Assembly (NCBI RefSeq): GCF_032931615.1
Contig: NZ_CP136759.1
Coordinates: 2,805,001-2,869,000 of the forward strand
DNA from: Palleronia sp. LCG004
Lineage (GTDB): Bacteria; Pseudomonadota; Alphaproteobacteria; Rhodobacterales; Rhodobacteraceae
Length of the DNA stretch: 64,000 bases
Direction: 5' to 3'
Shown: piece after piece, positions 9,239 through 18,507 of the stretch
Numbering within the stretch: the first letter of the stretch is position 1
Layout of the letters: every line of letters begins with the position of its first letter
Made by a program: the position numbers and the translations under genes
Notes under the pieces: model-generated
The model's input: only the letters and a program-made list of their open reading frames with translations
The model's database searches: none
What the model was told of the DNA's origin: nothing

Positions 9239-9939
9239 ATGGGTGTAGGACGGCTGAAACAGGCGCGAATGCGGCGTCTGATGCCTCGAATGGCGGCAGC
9301 CGTTGCATTCGCTACGAGCTTCAGCCTTTCCCCTATCGGGGCCGACGCCGCGGTTCTCACTGGCAGCGCGGAGGTTACCGACGGCGACACGATCAAGCTC
9401 GGCGTCGTGCCGGTGCGGATACATGGCGTCGACGCCCCCGAGGATGGGCAACGCTGCGAGTTGCCCACCGGCGGGCGCTGGAGTTGCGACGACGCGGCGC
9501 GTGATCGACTGGCCGACCTGGTGGAAGGCCGGGAGATCCGCTGCGATTTGCAGGATGTCGATGCCTACGGACGGCTGGTCTCGATCTGCTACGCGGGCGT
9601 TGTCGACGCGGGCGAAGCTCTTGCCGCGGAGGGACTGGCCTGGGCGTTCACCGAGTATGTCGATGTCGACGCAGCGGGGCTTGGGCTCTGGCGGGACGGT
9701 GCCGATCCGCAGACGCCGTGGGACTACCGGTCCAACAGATGGGAGCGCGCCGCGGCGGCCTCACCCCGTCCGGGATGTCCGATCAATGACAATATCGGCG
9801 GGGGCGGTGAGAAGATCTACCACACGCCATGGTCCAAGTACTCAGCCGAACGCAGATTGACGAGACCGAGGCAGAGCAGTGGTTCTGCGATGAGAGCGAA
9901 GCGGTCGCGGCCGGATGGCGGCCGGTGCGGTCCCGATAG
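9239..9939 (+). pseudogene. Secreted thermonuclease-like (SNase) gene with one frameshift
   Basis: The product begins with a basic region and a hydrophobic signal segment (MAAAVAFATSFSLSPIGADA). An SNase-like domain follows with VTDGDTIKLG, VRIHGVDAPE, DVDAYGRLVS and EGLAWAF. The frame then reads EKIYHTPWSKY and is lost: a base is missing near 9841-9846. The next frame continues as RTQIDETEAEQWFCDESEAVAAGWRPVRSR and stops at 9937-9939, which is the normal C-terminus of this family. The catalytic core precedes the frameshift, so a C-terminally altered enzyme could still be made. The start (9239; alternatives 9197, 9269) is uncertain for lack of a clear ribosome binding site. Confidence 0.8.
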
Positions 9940-10273
9940 GCAGACCGCGGCGACCGAACAGGCGGCGGGGACATCGCGCAGTCGATCTCATGCTCAGAGG
10001 GGTTCGGGGAGGTGTGCGAACGGCCTCCCTGAGAGCGGGGGAGGTTCGGAGGGCGCGCGGAGCGGCATCCTCCGGGAGCCTGGGGCCTTGGGGGCGAGCG
10101 GAACGCCCCCGAGCCCGTCGGGGGACGCTTCAGGGGGTGCAGGGGGAGCGGCGAGCAACGACCCTGCCCGGGGTGTCCAGAGGGGCGGTGCGCCCTCTGG
10201 TCCGGCCGAAGGCCCCGAGAGGGTCAGGGAGAGCGGCGCGTCTCCCTTGGCGTCGCGTCAGCGGCGCCGGGGT

Positions 10274-10338
10274 CCAGGGGTGCAACCCCTGGCGAACGAC
10301 AGCTGGAACGCAGGCCCGAAGGGCCGGAGTGCCAGCTG
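10274..10338. repeat. Compound hairpins in a 650-bp gene-free stretch
   Basis: Between the nuclease end (9939) and the PHP-ATPase gene (10595) I see no convincing gene. The left part is very rich in G on the plus strand. At 10274-10292 CCAGGGGT-GCA-ACCCCTGG forms a perfect hairpin. At 10300-10338 CAGCTGG...CCAGCTG encloses GGCCC-GAA-GGGCC, a nested structure. From about 10340 the sequence turns AT-rich, marking the edge of the ATPase segment. The hairpins may terminate transcription or be a transfer or replication site. Confidence 0.5.
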
Positions 10339-10594
10339 ATTAGTGAGTATTGACCTGGGCAATCGCTGGGCTGCTTTCGCAATCCAAGGCTTCACGGCAA
10401 AGGTGAAGCGGTACTCCGCTTTGCTCCATATTACCGATGAGAGATCTCACCGGCAAAGACGGTGGTCGAGTCCGCCATCAGTGTCCCAAGAATAATCTTT
10501 AAAAACTCTCGAACCATCCATATAGGAGCATTACGGAAAAAACGCAGGCATAATTGAAAAGCGAGGGCTAAAATTAAGTTTTGTAAAGTAACCT

Positions 10595-13240
10595 TTAATT
10601 TGCATCTGCTTTCCATATTTGATAAATCGTTTTACGCCGATCGAAAGCTTCAGGGCCGCCTTCCATAATAGATATTACGCTCGTTTGACAAGCTTTGTCG
10701 TCAATGTTGCCTGTTGATACTGAAATTTCTTCATCAGTGGCGCTGCAAGTGGTGATAGTCTCAGAATCTCCAAGGACCGGAAAATTCGCGTTGTGGGTTG
10801 CGAAGATAAATTGACGATCAGGCTTTAACTTGCGAAGTAATTTTACTACTTCCTCATACACGGTCTGACTATCGAGATCATCTTCTGGTTGATCAATTAG
10901 CAATAGATCGTTGCCCTCTTGGCTCAATAGAAAAAGCATCATCGCAGATGCCCGTTGACCAAGGGAATGGGATGAAAGAGCTTTGCCATGGTATGTCACT
11001 GAATAACTATTCGGCACCTGATACGATAGAAGGGCGTATAGATTTGCGAGAAATAGATTCTTGAAGTCTTCCGATTTCGTCTTTGCAAGAGTTGATGCCG
11101 AGTCCAGATCTCGGAAAACTTCACCAAAATTTGGATAAGCAGCAGCAAGATTCTCGTAGTGTTCTCTACGAATGCCACTTCCGCGAAGCACCTGCTCAAA
11201 GCGGTCTTTGAAAGCTTTCTTGTCACCGCTAAACTCGGCTTCGACCTTCAAAGCAGTCTGAGATTTGTTAATTTTTTCTAACTCGCCGGAAATAAGCAAG
11301 AACTCTTCATGCCAAGCATCATTGACCGAAGCCAGCGCAACCTCAACAGCGTCGAATCTCGACTTCTTCTTTTGAGTGCGCTTAGTCACTTCAGCGATTT
11401 GCGCTTCAAGTTCCTGCTTGCGTTGGGTAAGTTGAATGTAGGCGTCGGGCTCAATTGAGCTTACTCCTTGCTGCTCCAACGCCACAACCAAGTTCCGTTC
11501 CGTTTCAGCAAACTCTTCTTTGAGGCTGTCACGGCTGTCCCTTAGTTCTTGATGAAGTCTGTCAAGTTCAGATGTTATAAGTAGTATCTTAGCTGAAATG
11601 GCTTTGGCCATTATAGATATACTCTTTAGTTCACGTAGCTTCGCGGTATAGCCAATGAAGAACTCAAAGTTATAATCAGATTTGCGATCCTCAATAAGAT
11701 TAAACTCTTCCTCAGCTTTGATTGCGAATCTGTCAATTACTCTCTGCCAATCTCGAGCTGTTTCCTCAATATTCTCGCAGTAGTCTAAGTCTTTGTAATA
11801 AACTAATTGCTTTTCAAGTTTTTCCTTAAGTCCGTGCTTGTCAAATTGCTCGAGTTTGAAATTCAAGTTATTTAGTTCGGTCTGCAAAGCTTCTAACTCA
11901 TTGACGTCGCTGCTAATTTCCATGAATTCGCTAATTGAGGAACTTAGATCGTTCGTTCGCTCTTTAATCTTTTGGCGGATGCCTTTCAGGTCACTGCCTA
12001 TAAGTTTATCTACGAGGTCATTCCCAAAGCCGCTTCCGACAGCGGATAGGTCTTTTTGGCCAAAATATAGTGGTTTGGTTATGACGGTCTCCCCGATAGA
12101 AATTCCAGGGCGCAGGAAACCGTCGACATAGACATTTGGCGATTGTCCATGAATACGACTAATTTCAAAATTTCTACCATGCCGATCAACGACTTCAAGA
12201 ACAATTTTGCCTCCGCTTTTGAGTACGTGAGGGACAAGTTTGTCCTTATAGTCTTTGTCTTGGGCCATTTCGCCAAATGGTATATCAAGTCCGTAACGAA
12301 TACTTTCCAAAATAGAGGATTTGCCGCTCCCCTGAATGCCAATTAAGCAATTTAAATGCGGTGAAAATGTAACACGTTTATCTTTTAGTACCCCGCCTTC
12401 AAAGCGAATTGCTTTAATATGTGAGTGGTTAACTGATGGTGCCTCTTTCGACACTCGAAATTTATGATCTGTGAGTGCAAATTTTACGGCGTCAAAGCTT
12501 AAGTCGCCAAGCTTAAGATAGGTTTTCTGGCCTTTGCCGATCTGGTCAATTGATTTCGCGTCAGACCCTTCGACTTCAGCTGGGTAGCGTTCACCCCACC
12601 ATCCCTTCACTTTGACGCGACAAACTGCGTCGGGTTTATCGTGCGTCCGCACTTTCTGAAAACCAAGCGTATACTTTTGAACAAGGGGGTCTGAAGCGAG
12701 TTCTTCCATCCGTCCGCCCCTGATCTCTCTCCATAAACCGCTATTATTCTCGACATGGGCGAATAGGATAAAAAAGTCGCGATTATACCTTTCTAACTCT
12801 TTTAAGGTGTCAACAAGATCATCTTTGCTTCGGCCGTTCTCGTTCTCGTATTGCTGAGGAACTCGCCCGGAAAAGGCTACGTTTAAAAACTGATTTATGT
12901 AATCATAGCCATCAGCCAACCAAGCATCAGAGAATACAATTAGGGTGTGTATTCCGTTCGCGCCGTCGTTTACAGACAACTCTACTCCGGGCAGTACGCC
13001 AATTCCTGCGTTGCGCGCACGTTTTCGCAACGCTTTGAACTCTTTGTAATCGAACTTATTGTGGTTCGTAATTACTGCAAGCCGTGTTCCTGTGGATTCT
13101 AACGCGTCGACATAATTATTTATGAACTGGTTTTCCTCACCCCCATATCGAAATTCCTTATCGGCCCGCGTGTGTAGGTGAAAGTCTACCCGTAGCCAAG
13201 GTGCCCCATGCTCAAAAAGTTTTTGGATCGCTTCACTCAA
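10595..13240 (-). CDS. TrlF-like PHP-domain / SMC-like ATPase
   Basis: An 881-aa protein. The N-terminus is a PHP phosphoesterase domain: DFHLHT (19-24), ITNHN (57-61), GVLPGVELS (81-89) and the AHVE segment near 161. An SMC/RecF-type ATPase follows with Walker A GIQGSGKSS (301-309), long coiled coils (about 410-690), and a signature plus Walker B (LLLIDQPEDDLD, about 775-790) followed by the ATHNANFP H-loop. This matches the TrlF-type family, which recurs in mobile and defence islands. Metal-binding PHP residues and both Walker motifs look intact. The gene stands alone, AT-rich, on the same strand as the retron. Nucleic-acid processing in phage or plasmid defence is an inference from architecture and context. 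Confidence 0.85.
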   Translation of the reverse strand: MSEAIQKLFEHGAPWLRVDFHLHTRADKEFRYGGEENQFINNYVDALESTGTRLAVITNHNKFDYKEFKALRKRARNAGIGVLPGVELSVNDGANGIHTLIVFSDAWLADGYDYINQFLNVAFSGRVPQQYENENGRSKDDLVDTLKELERYNRDFFILFAHVENNSGLWREIRGGRMEELASDPLVQKYTLGFQKVRTHDKPDAVCRVKVKGWWGERYPAEVEGSDAKSIDQIGKGQKTYLKLGDLSFDAVKFALTDHKFRVSKEAPSVNHSHIKAIRFEGGVLKDKRVTFSPHLNCLIGIQGSGKSSILESIRYGLDIPFGEMAQDKDYKDKLVPHVLKSGGKIVLEVVDRHGRNFEISRIHGQSPNVYVDGFLRPGISIGETVITKPLYFGQKDLSAVGSGFGNDLVDKLIGSDLKGIRQKIKERTNDLSSSISEFMEISSDVNELEALQTELNNLNFKLEQFDKHGLKEKLEKQLVYYKDLDYCENIEETARDWQRVIDRFAIKAEEEFNLIEDRKSDYNFEFFIGYTAKLRELKSISIMAKAISAKILLITSELDRLHQELRDSRDSLKEEFAETERNLVVALEQQGVSSIEPDAYIQLTQRKQELEAQIAEVTKRTQKKKSRFDAVEVALASVNDAWHEEFLLISGELEKINKSQTALKVEAEFSGDKKAFKDRFEQVLRGSGIRREHYENLAAAYPNFGEVFRDLDSASTLAKTKSEDFKNLFLANLYALLSYQVPNSYSVTYHGKALSSHSLGQRASAMMLFLLSQEGNDLLLIDQPEDDLDSQTVYEEVVKLLRKLKPDRQFIFATHNANFPVLGDSETITTCSATDEEISVSTGNIDDKACQTSVISIMEGGPEAFDRRKTIYQIWKADAN

Positions 13241-13714
13241 TGTTCAGTTCCCGCGTAAAACTGTTCTTACAGAATACATCATGTTCTTGAAGGCGATGTA
13301 TAGGGTGGAGGTCCCACCTCAATCAACAGCTTATAAGGTTCCTTTCCGTAGTCGCGATGCAGAGCTGTGCGCCAGAAACGTTATATACCCGCCAAGCCTG
13401 AACGGCATAGTGTTTGAACGGCACCTTTTCCATGGCACGTCACCTGGGGATGACTGTAGAGCCGCAATGCTGCCTTTCTCCTCACCGCCCTTCGGCCGCG
13501 ATTTTTGATTGATATCGTCTATCGGCTGAAGTTTCTTCTCCCAAGCGTACACTGACAACTACGACGCTGCGCCGGAAGTCAATTTCATTTTTGGAGCTTC
13601 TTTAGCTTAGCCATACGCTTGATGCTTCTCTTCGGACCTCAGCGGCCGCCCACGAGCCCGCGGGTTGACTGCGCACAACTCTTTTTCTCTCCGATCGCCT
13701 GACATCGACACAAC

Positions 13715-13736
13715 TCCTGAATTCCTCGGTTCAGGA
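13715..13736 (+). promoter_or_regulatory. Inverted repeat holding the relaxase ribosome binding site
   Basis: TCCTGAA (13715-13721) and TTCAGGA (13730-13736) flank an 8-nt loop, and the relaxase ATG is at 13745. The AGGAG ribosome binding site lies in the 3' arm, so folding of the mRNA would hide it. MobV origins of transfer also carry inverted repeats just upstream of the mob gene, so the site may be part of oriT. The rest of 13241-13714 shows no gene I can support. Confidence 0.5.
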
Positions 13737-13744
13737 GATCAACG

Positions 13745-15100
13745 ATGGACGGCTCGCAGCTCAAGACAGACTACCCCGTGGTGCTTCGCTTCGAGGGGCT
13801 CTACCCGCACCAGCTTGGGAGCTACGAGGCGCATCGCCTGCGGAAGGGTGGGGACCTCAGCCACGTTGATCGGGAGCGAACAAAGCTGAACGGCCCCCCG
13901 CTGATCGGTCCCGAGGACTGGGCGTCGCTGGCGCTCGCTGAGATCCGCGAGATGACGGCCAAGAACTTCGCGGCAGAACTCGAGGCTCTGGAGAAGCGGA
14001 AGCGCAAGAAGGATATCCAGCGCCGTCTCATCGAGGGGCCGAAGCAGCCTTGGCGACCGACGCGGCATGGGCCCATGCGCGAGGTGATCCTCACGGTCAA
14101 CAAGGACTGGTTCGCCGGCGACCTGTCGAACTTCTTCGGCGAAGGCGAGAACCACCGGGAGAAGGAGTTTGGCGAACTCGCTGTAGGCTGGCTAAAGGAA
14201 AACTTTGGCGACGACGTGATCCATGCTCGTGCGGACCGGGATGAGGCCGCCTATCACATCCACGCGGTTATCATGCCCCGGGCGAATGTTGAGATCGCGA
14301 AGCCTGGGGCGAAGGTGCCGACGGCAACCGCGACGCGACGAATGCTGCAACCATCGATCCACCCGCTTATCAAGGACTACGAAGCCGCGCAGGACAGCGT
14401 CGGCCACTGGTTCAAGGATCTGGGGCTTGTGCGTGGAGAGCGAACCGCCGCTGCGAGCCGCGATGCCCGTGAAAACGGGGAAGAGCGTCCGAAACGCCGG
14501 TATCACGCGAAGACATGGAAGTGGCGCGCCGAGCAGGAACAGCGCCTGCTCGCAGAGAGGCAGGCGCTGGACCTGCGTGAAGAAAAGCTCTCCGATCGCG
14601 AGGGGAAGGTCGAGGAGCGGGAAGCGGAGGCGGAAACCGTGCTTGCCGTCGCCGAAGGCGTTGTGTCCGGGGCTCTCGTCGTCGAGACCGCCGATGACGA
14701 TGCCGCGCCCGTTCTGACCGACGCACCCAAGGTACCGGATGCAACCCTCTGCGAGCCGACGGTCGAGACCCTGCGAAAGCGATCACCGCGTGGCTTCGCG
14801 CGTGCGGCGAATGCGTTCGAGCGCGCCTGGTTCCGCCTGTTCGGTGAAGCCCGCAAGAAGGCGAAGGCAGAAGCCCAGGCGAAGGTCACGGGGGCCATGG
14901 CGCAAATCGAGAAGGCCGACGCAAAGATCGTCGAGGCGACCCGACATCTGCCACGAGAGGTGCGCGAAACGATCGCCGGTATCCGTCAGACGATCCCCGC
15001 TATCCTGAGCCGTCTCGAACGGCGTAACGGGGGGATGCAAAGGGACGACGATGGGAGCCGAGACGAACGCAAGGATCGGGGTGATGGCGAAAAGTTCTAA
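13745..15100 (+). CDS. MobV-type relaxase (plasmid mobilisation / recombination protein)
   Basis: A 451-aa protein. The N-terminus (PVVLRFEGLYPHQLGSYEAHRLRKGGDLSHVD) and the metal-binding region around DRDEAAYHIHAVIMP (HIH at 171-173, His160 nearby) identify a Mob/Pre-type relaxase, which nicks oriT and leads DNA transfer. The C-terminal half is long charged coiled coil (about 260-320 and 370-430). The start at 13745 has AGGAG 8-9 nt upstream inside a hairpin. No type IV secretion genes are present, so the element can at most be mobilised in trans. Confidence 0.85.
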   Translation: MDGSQLKTDYPVVLRFEGLYPHQLGSYEAHRLRKGGDLSHVDRERTKLNGPPLIGPEDWASLALAEIREMTAKNFAAELEALEKRKRKKDIQRRLIEGPKQPWRPTRHGPMREVILTVNKDWFAGDLSNFFGEGENHREKEFGELAVGWLKENFGDDVIHARADRDEAAYHIHAVIMPRANVEIAKPGAKVPTATATRRMLQPSIHPLIKDYEAAQDSVGHWFKDLGLVRGERTAAASRDARENGEERPKRRYHAKTWKWRAEQEQRLLAERQALDLREEKLSDREGKVEEREAEAETVLAVAEGVVSGALVVETADDDAAPVLTDAPKVPDATLCEPTVETLRKRSPRGFARAANAFERAWFRLFGEARKKAKAEAQAKVTGAMAQIEKADAKIVEATRHLPREVRETIAGIRQTIPAILSRLERRNGGMQRDDDGSRDERKDRGDGEKF

Positions 15101-15251
15101 GGCAGGGCAGAGGCTTATCTGAAACGTGGAAGAAAAGTTGCGGATCTCGCTCACCGATCGAACGGGTCGGAGCAAAATGTTTCGTACCCCGAGAGGGTGA
15201 CCCACTAACGGTGCCCGGTCGGGCCCTTCACTTCGCTACAAGGATACCACC

Positions 15252-15722
15252 ATGACCAACTTCCTCGACGCCCAGCTCGCCAACTCCAAAACCCTCCGCA
15301 AAGAGCGCCAGCGCGCCGCGTAGCCGAGCGAGTCCGACGCGACCGCACGTGCGTTTGCCACATTCCAGCGTGCCGTGCGGCGCGACTTCCGCAAGGCGGA
15401 TAACCAGGAAAAGCTGATTGCGAAGGCAATCGCCGACACGATGCCCGAACTGATCGCGGCGATGGACGAGGACCCGCTCGCCGCGCTCTTCTTCGCACTC
15501 GAACGTGTGGCGACAGCGCCCAACCGCCGCCGCATCGCCAAGCACCTGCTGCGCCCCGAGATCGTCGACGAGATGCATGCCGAGGCGGACGAGGAAGACG
15601 CCCTTACCGCCGAGGAAGCGGCGAGGGCCGAGGCCTTGGCCGCCGAGAAACCCGTCGGGCGGAACGGCTCTGACAGAACTATGCCGAAAGGCGACGCACT
15701 TGGAGGCGCAGCGGAGGAATGA
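15252..15722 (+). pseudogene. Conserved-looking island gene interrupted by an amber codon
   Basis: An ATG at 15252 opens a frame reading MTNFLDAQLANSKTL, which meets TAG at 15321-15323. The same frame then continues without a gap through FATFQRAVRRDFRKADNQ and on to 15722, with clear codon structure. The full product would be 155 codons plus the amber. Either the gene is broken by a point mutation or an internal start (for example at 15375) makes a shorter protein. The family is not recognised; it follows the relaxase and may be an auxiliary mobilisation gene. Confidence 0.65.
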
Positions 15723-15770
15723 CCTCCGCATATAGGAAGGCCGATACCTCTCGCCGGCCCCGCCTTAGTA

Positions 15771-16555
15771 TTACCCGAAGAGCACCGAGGACGATCGGTT
15801 GAGTCCAATGCGTGCTCCCGCAACCAGCTCAAACGAACGCTCGTTCGAGCGAAAGCCCGCCCCTCCGGCGGCCTTTGTTTTTGCGAGCATCTCCGGCAGC
15901 TTACCTTCCAGCTCGACCTCGTGTCCGCCGCCCGGGCGGGGACGGACAACGATTGCGGAAATCAGCTCGCGCAGCTCGTCAGAGGCGCGGTCCCGCACGG
16001 AGGGCTCCGACAGCATCCCGATGAGATTCCCAATATGGGCGCGGTAGAGAGTCGGCAGATCGTCGGGCAGTTCCACCTGGGTCGGCGTGGCCGCCTACCG
16101 CTGGCTCTTCATCTGATCGAGCTCGGCTTGGAGGGTATTCAGGCGCGCGACGAGAGTCGGGGAAAACTCGCCTGTCTCAATGGCCGAAAAGATGTTGTCC
16201 ACCTTCGCCTGATGCTCGGCGATCATCTTGTCTCGCAGCTTCAGGTTATCGCCGATCGTTGATTGCTCGGCGCGAAGGCGCGCCTCGAACTCCTGGCGGA
16301 AGGTCTCGCAGGGTCCGTCCTGAATCATGGCGTGGTAGAGGTTTGGAAGGATTTGCTCGGCATCATGTCGCAGCTAACACTTGAGTTGGCGTGTTCCTGC
16401 GACTCGGATTGCAGTACGCTTTGGCTATCTCGGCAGATGTTTCTCCCGTCTTACAGGCACTGGCCCCGCTGACGGTTTTCGTAGTCTTCCCGACGGTCAT
16501 GTGGCCGCTGCAGAAGTTGCACCTGACCTGGCCCGACAACAAAGTATTTCCGGTG
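15771..16555 (-). pseudogene. Remnant of a second large serine recombinase (C-terminal half)
   Basis: Reading leftward, a degraded zinc ribbon appears first (LLSGQVRCNFCSGHMTV, about 16555-16490), matching LLSGLLHCSLCGGRMTV of the intact recombinase. Then come a coiled coil in another frame (ILPNLYHAMIQDGPCETFRQ, about 16365-16095) and, after a stop, a last piece (ELPDDLPTLYRAHIGNL to the end at 15771) that aligns with ELPEGLPELYQEMVGNL of the intact enzyme. The resolvase domain is gone and frames are broken. The last segment crosses attR. This gene once ended in the tRNA and was pushed away when the present island inserted. Confidence 0.8.
15815..15826 (+). repeat. Right attachment repeat (attR)
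   Basis: CTCCCGCAACCA matches the last 12 nt of tRNA-fMet (1585-1596) in direct orientation, about 14.2 kb away. The copy lies inside the 3' end of a decayed recombinase gene read on the minus strand, the same relation the intact recombinase has to attL. That parallel supports an island boundary more than the length of the repeat alone. Confidence 0.65.
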
Positions 16556-16901
16556 GTGATTGCTTGGAAACGGCAACAAGCTCGCAGCGTCTTGTAGTCC
16601 GCCCACGGCTCATCGTGACTAAAACCATAGGCCAGGAATGTTGCAATCGTTCACATCGACGGATCGTCCAGTGCTAATACCTACCGCCTAGGGAAAGGGC
16701 TTTCAAATATCTCCAGGCCGGTTCAGATGTTACACCCCAATTAAGATTGTCCTTAATGAGAATACCGGCGTGCGACACAAAATTGGTGATAGGCTTCAAT
16801 TTATAGAGCCGAAGGCCCATAAACGGGACCAAATGATCCAAAGTGTCGCCTTTAGCAAAGATTGCCGGGATTGTGATGCGGGCTCTGCGCAATCTGGTTA
16901 A

Positions 16902-17099
16902 TTAGCGGGTTGGCGTATCGGCGTTCTTCGGGAGGGTGATATTCACCCACATACGCTCAAGCGCATCATGGAATCCTCTTGACAGTTCAAGCTGCCATTC
17001 CGCGCTCGAGAGCTTTAAGTTTGTTCGTATGATATCAATCTTGATCTTCCTCGGTTCGGGGGATGCGGATCCGAGACACAAATTAAGCTTACTGTTCAA
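16902..17099 (-). CDS. Possible small hypothetical gene in degraded DNA
   Basis: A 65-aa open frame (MNSKLNLCLGSASPEPRKIK...) in lower-GC DNA between the recombinase remnant and the TRAP operon. A second frame at 16674-16892 (72 aa, MRRARITIPAIFAKGDTL...) follows 9 bp downstream on the same strand, and the two could be fragments of one broken gene. No family is recognised and no ribosome binding site is obvious. The whole stretch 16556-17190 is best read as residue of an older island. Confidence 0.25.
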   Translation of the reverse strand: MNSKLNLCLGSASPEPRKIKIDIIRTNLKLSSAEWQLELSRGFHDALERMWVNITLPKNADTPTR

Positions 17100-17190
17100 A
17101 CACTCTCAAGTTCATTTGCCACATGCCGCTTTTGGTTGATCCCGATCAGTCGAGCCAAGGATGGTTGACGAGGCTTTCCCGGCCAGTTCC

Positions 17191-18507
17191 TCAGCGCCCC
17201 GTGATGCCGGGAAAGGCTATCAATAGACCGACCGCCAAGATCTGCAGGGCGATGAACGGTAGGAGCGCCCGGAAGATTTCGCCGAGCGATATTTCGGGCG
17301 GTGCGACCGACTTCAGGTAGAACGCAGCGGGGCCGAAGGGTGGGGACAGGAACGAGACCTGCATGTTCATGGCGAAGAGCACGCCGAACCACACTGGATC
17401 GAGCCCCATGGATTTGATGATCGGCACGAATATCGGCATCGTGAGCAGGGCGATGCCGACCCAGTCGAGGAACGCGCCCAGTACGAAGAGGATCGCCATC
17501 ATCACGAGCACGATGACCGTGGGATTGTCGGACAGCCCCGTCATCAGGTCCGAGATAAAACGGATCCCGCCCATCAGGTTGTAGACGCCCACCAGCGCCG
17601 TGGCTCCGATGCCGATCCAGACGATCATGCCGACGGTGGCCAGTGTCTGCATCGCGCTGTCACGCAGCATGGCGAAAGTGAATTCCCCCCGGAGCAACGT
17701 CGAGAGAAGCACGCCACCGACGCCGACGGCGGACGCCTCGGTCACCGAAGCGATCCCCGCATAGATCGACCCCAGGACGAAGAACACCACGAGGAACGGC
17801 AGGATAAGCCCCTTGAGAAGCTTGATCTTCTCGGAGTTGGGCATGGGCTCCGGATCCGGCAGGGGAGCGATATTGGGATTCGTGTAGGACCGGACAAGAA
17901 TGTAAATGACGTAGAACATCGCCAGCATGAAGCCCGGGAGGAACGCCGCGGTGAAAAGATCCCCGATCGAGACGTTGGCCGTGAGGCCATAGATGATCAG
18001 GACGATGGACGGCGGCACCATCGTTCCAAGCGAGCCGCCGGCGCAGACGACGCCGATGGCAAGCTTTCGATCGTACCCCTGGCGGAGCATCTGGGGGAGC
18101 GCGATCAAGCCAAGGAGCACGATCTCGCCACCAATGATGCCCGACATCGCGGCAAGGATGACCGCAACGAAGATCGTCTGAACGGCCACGCCGCCCCGCA
18201 GCCGTCCACCGACCAGCTTCATCGCGTCGAACAAGTCGCGGGCGATGCCGGACCTGTCCAGCAATGCCGCCATCAGGACGAACATCGGGACCGAAACGAA
18301 AACGAAGCTTTCGACGAAGGTATAGATGCGCGAGGTGATGATCGGTACGGACATGGTGCCGTAGCCCATGATCGCAAAGACCAAGGCGACCAGCAACGTG
18401 ACGAAGGCAAGCGGCATGCCCGTCAGAAGCAGGACGACCATGAGGCCGAACATCCACAGGGTCAGCGGGCCGATACCTATGGCCGCGAAATCGAGGATGG
18501 CGCTCAT
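17191..18507 (-). CDS. dctM: TRAP transporter large membrane subunit DctM-type
   Basis: A 438-aa protein of 11-12 hydrophobic helices typical of the DctM/SiaM family, with the conserved GGSLGTMVPPSI segment and the C-terminal LSPPFGPAAFYL. It forms the channel of a tripartite ATP-independent periplasmic transporter that uses a cation gradient. The ATG at 18507 overlaps the stop of the small subunit (ATGA). Last gene of the sugar-acid operon. Confidence 0.93.
   Translation of the reverse strand: MSAILDFAAIGIGPLTLWMFGLMVVLLLTGMPLAFVTLLVALVFAIMGYGTMSVPIITSRIYTFVESFVFVSVPMFVLMAALLDRSGIARDLFDAMKLVGGRLRGGVAVQTIFVAVILAAMSGIIGGEIVLLGLIALPQMLRQGYDRKLAIGVVCAGGSLGTMVPPSIVLIIYGLTANVSIGDLFTAAFLPGFMLAMFYVIYILVRSYTNPNIAPLPDPEPMPNSEKIKLLKGLILPFLVVFFVLGSIYAGIASVTEASAVGVGGVLLSTLLRGEFTFAMLRDSAMQTLATVGMIVWIGIGATALVGVYNLMGGIRFISDLMTGLSDNPTVIVLVMMAILFVLGAFLDWVGIALLTMPIFVPIIKSMGLDPVWFGVLFAMNMQVSFLSPPFGPAAFYLKSVAPPEISLGEIFRALLPFIALQILAVGLLIAFPGITGR

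Noticed and set aside
10431..10616. 61-aa minus-strand frame overlapping the end of the PHP-ATPase gene
   Set aside because: AT-rich random-looking sequence without a ribosome binding site; could be a tiny membrane protein but unsupported.
13331..13558. 75-aa minus-strand frame between the PHP-ATPase and the relaxase
   Set aside because: No ribosome binding site, no family and no conserved pattern.
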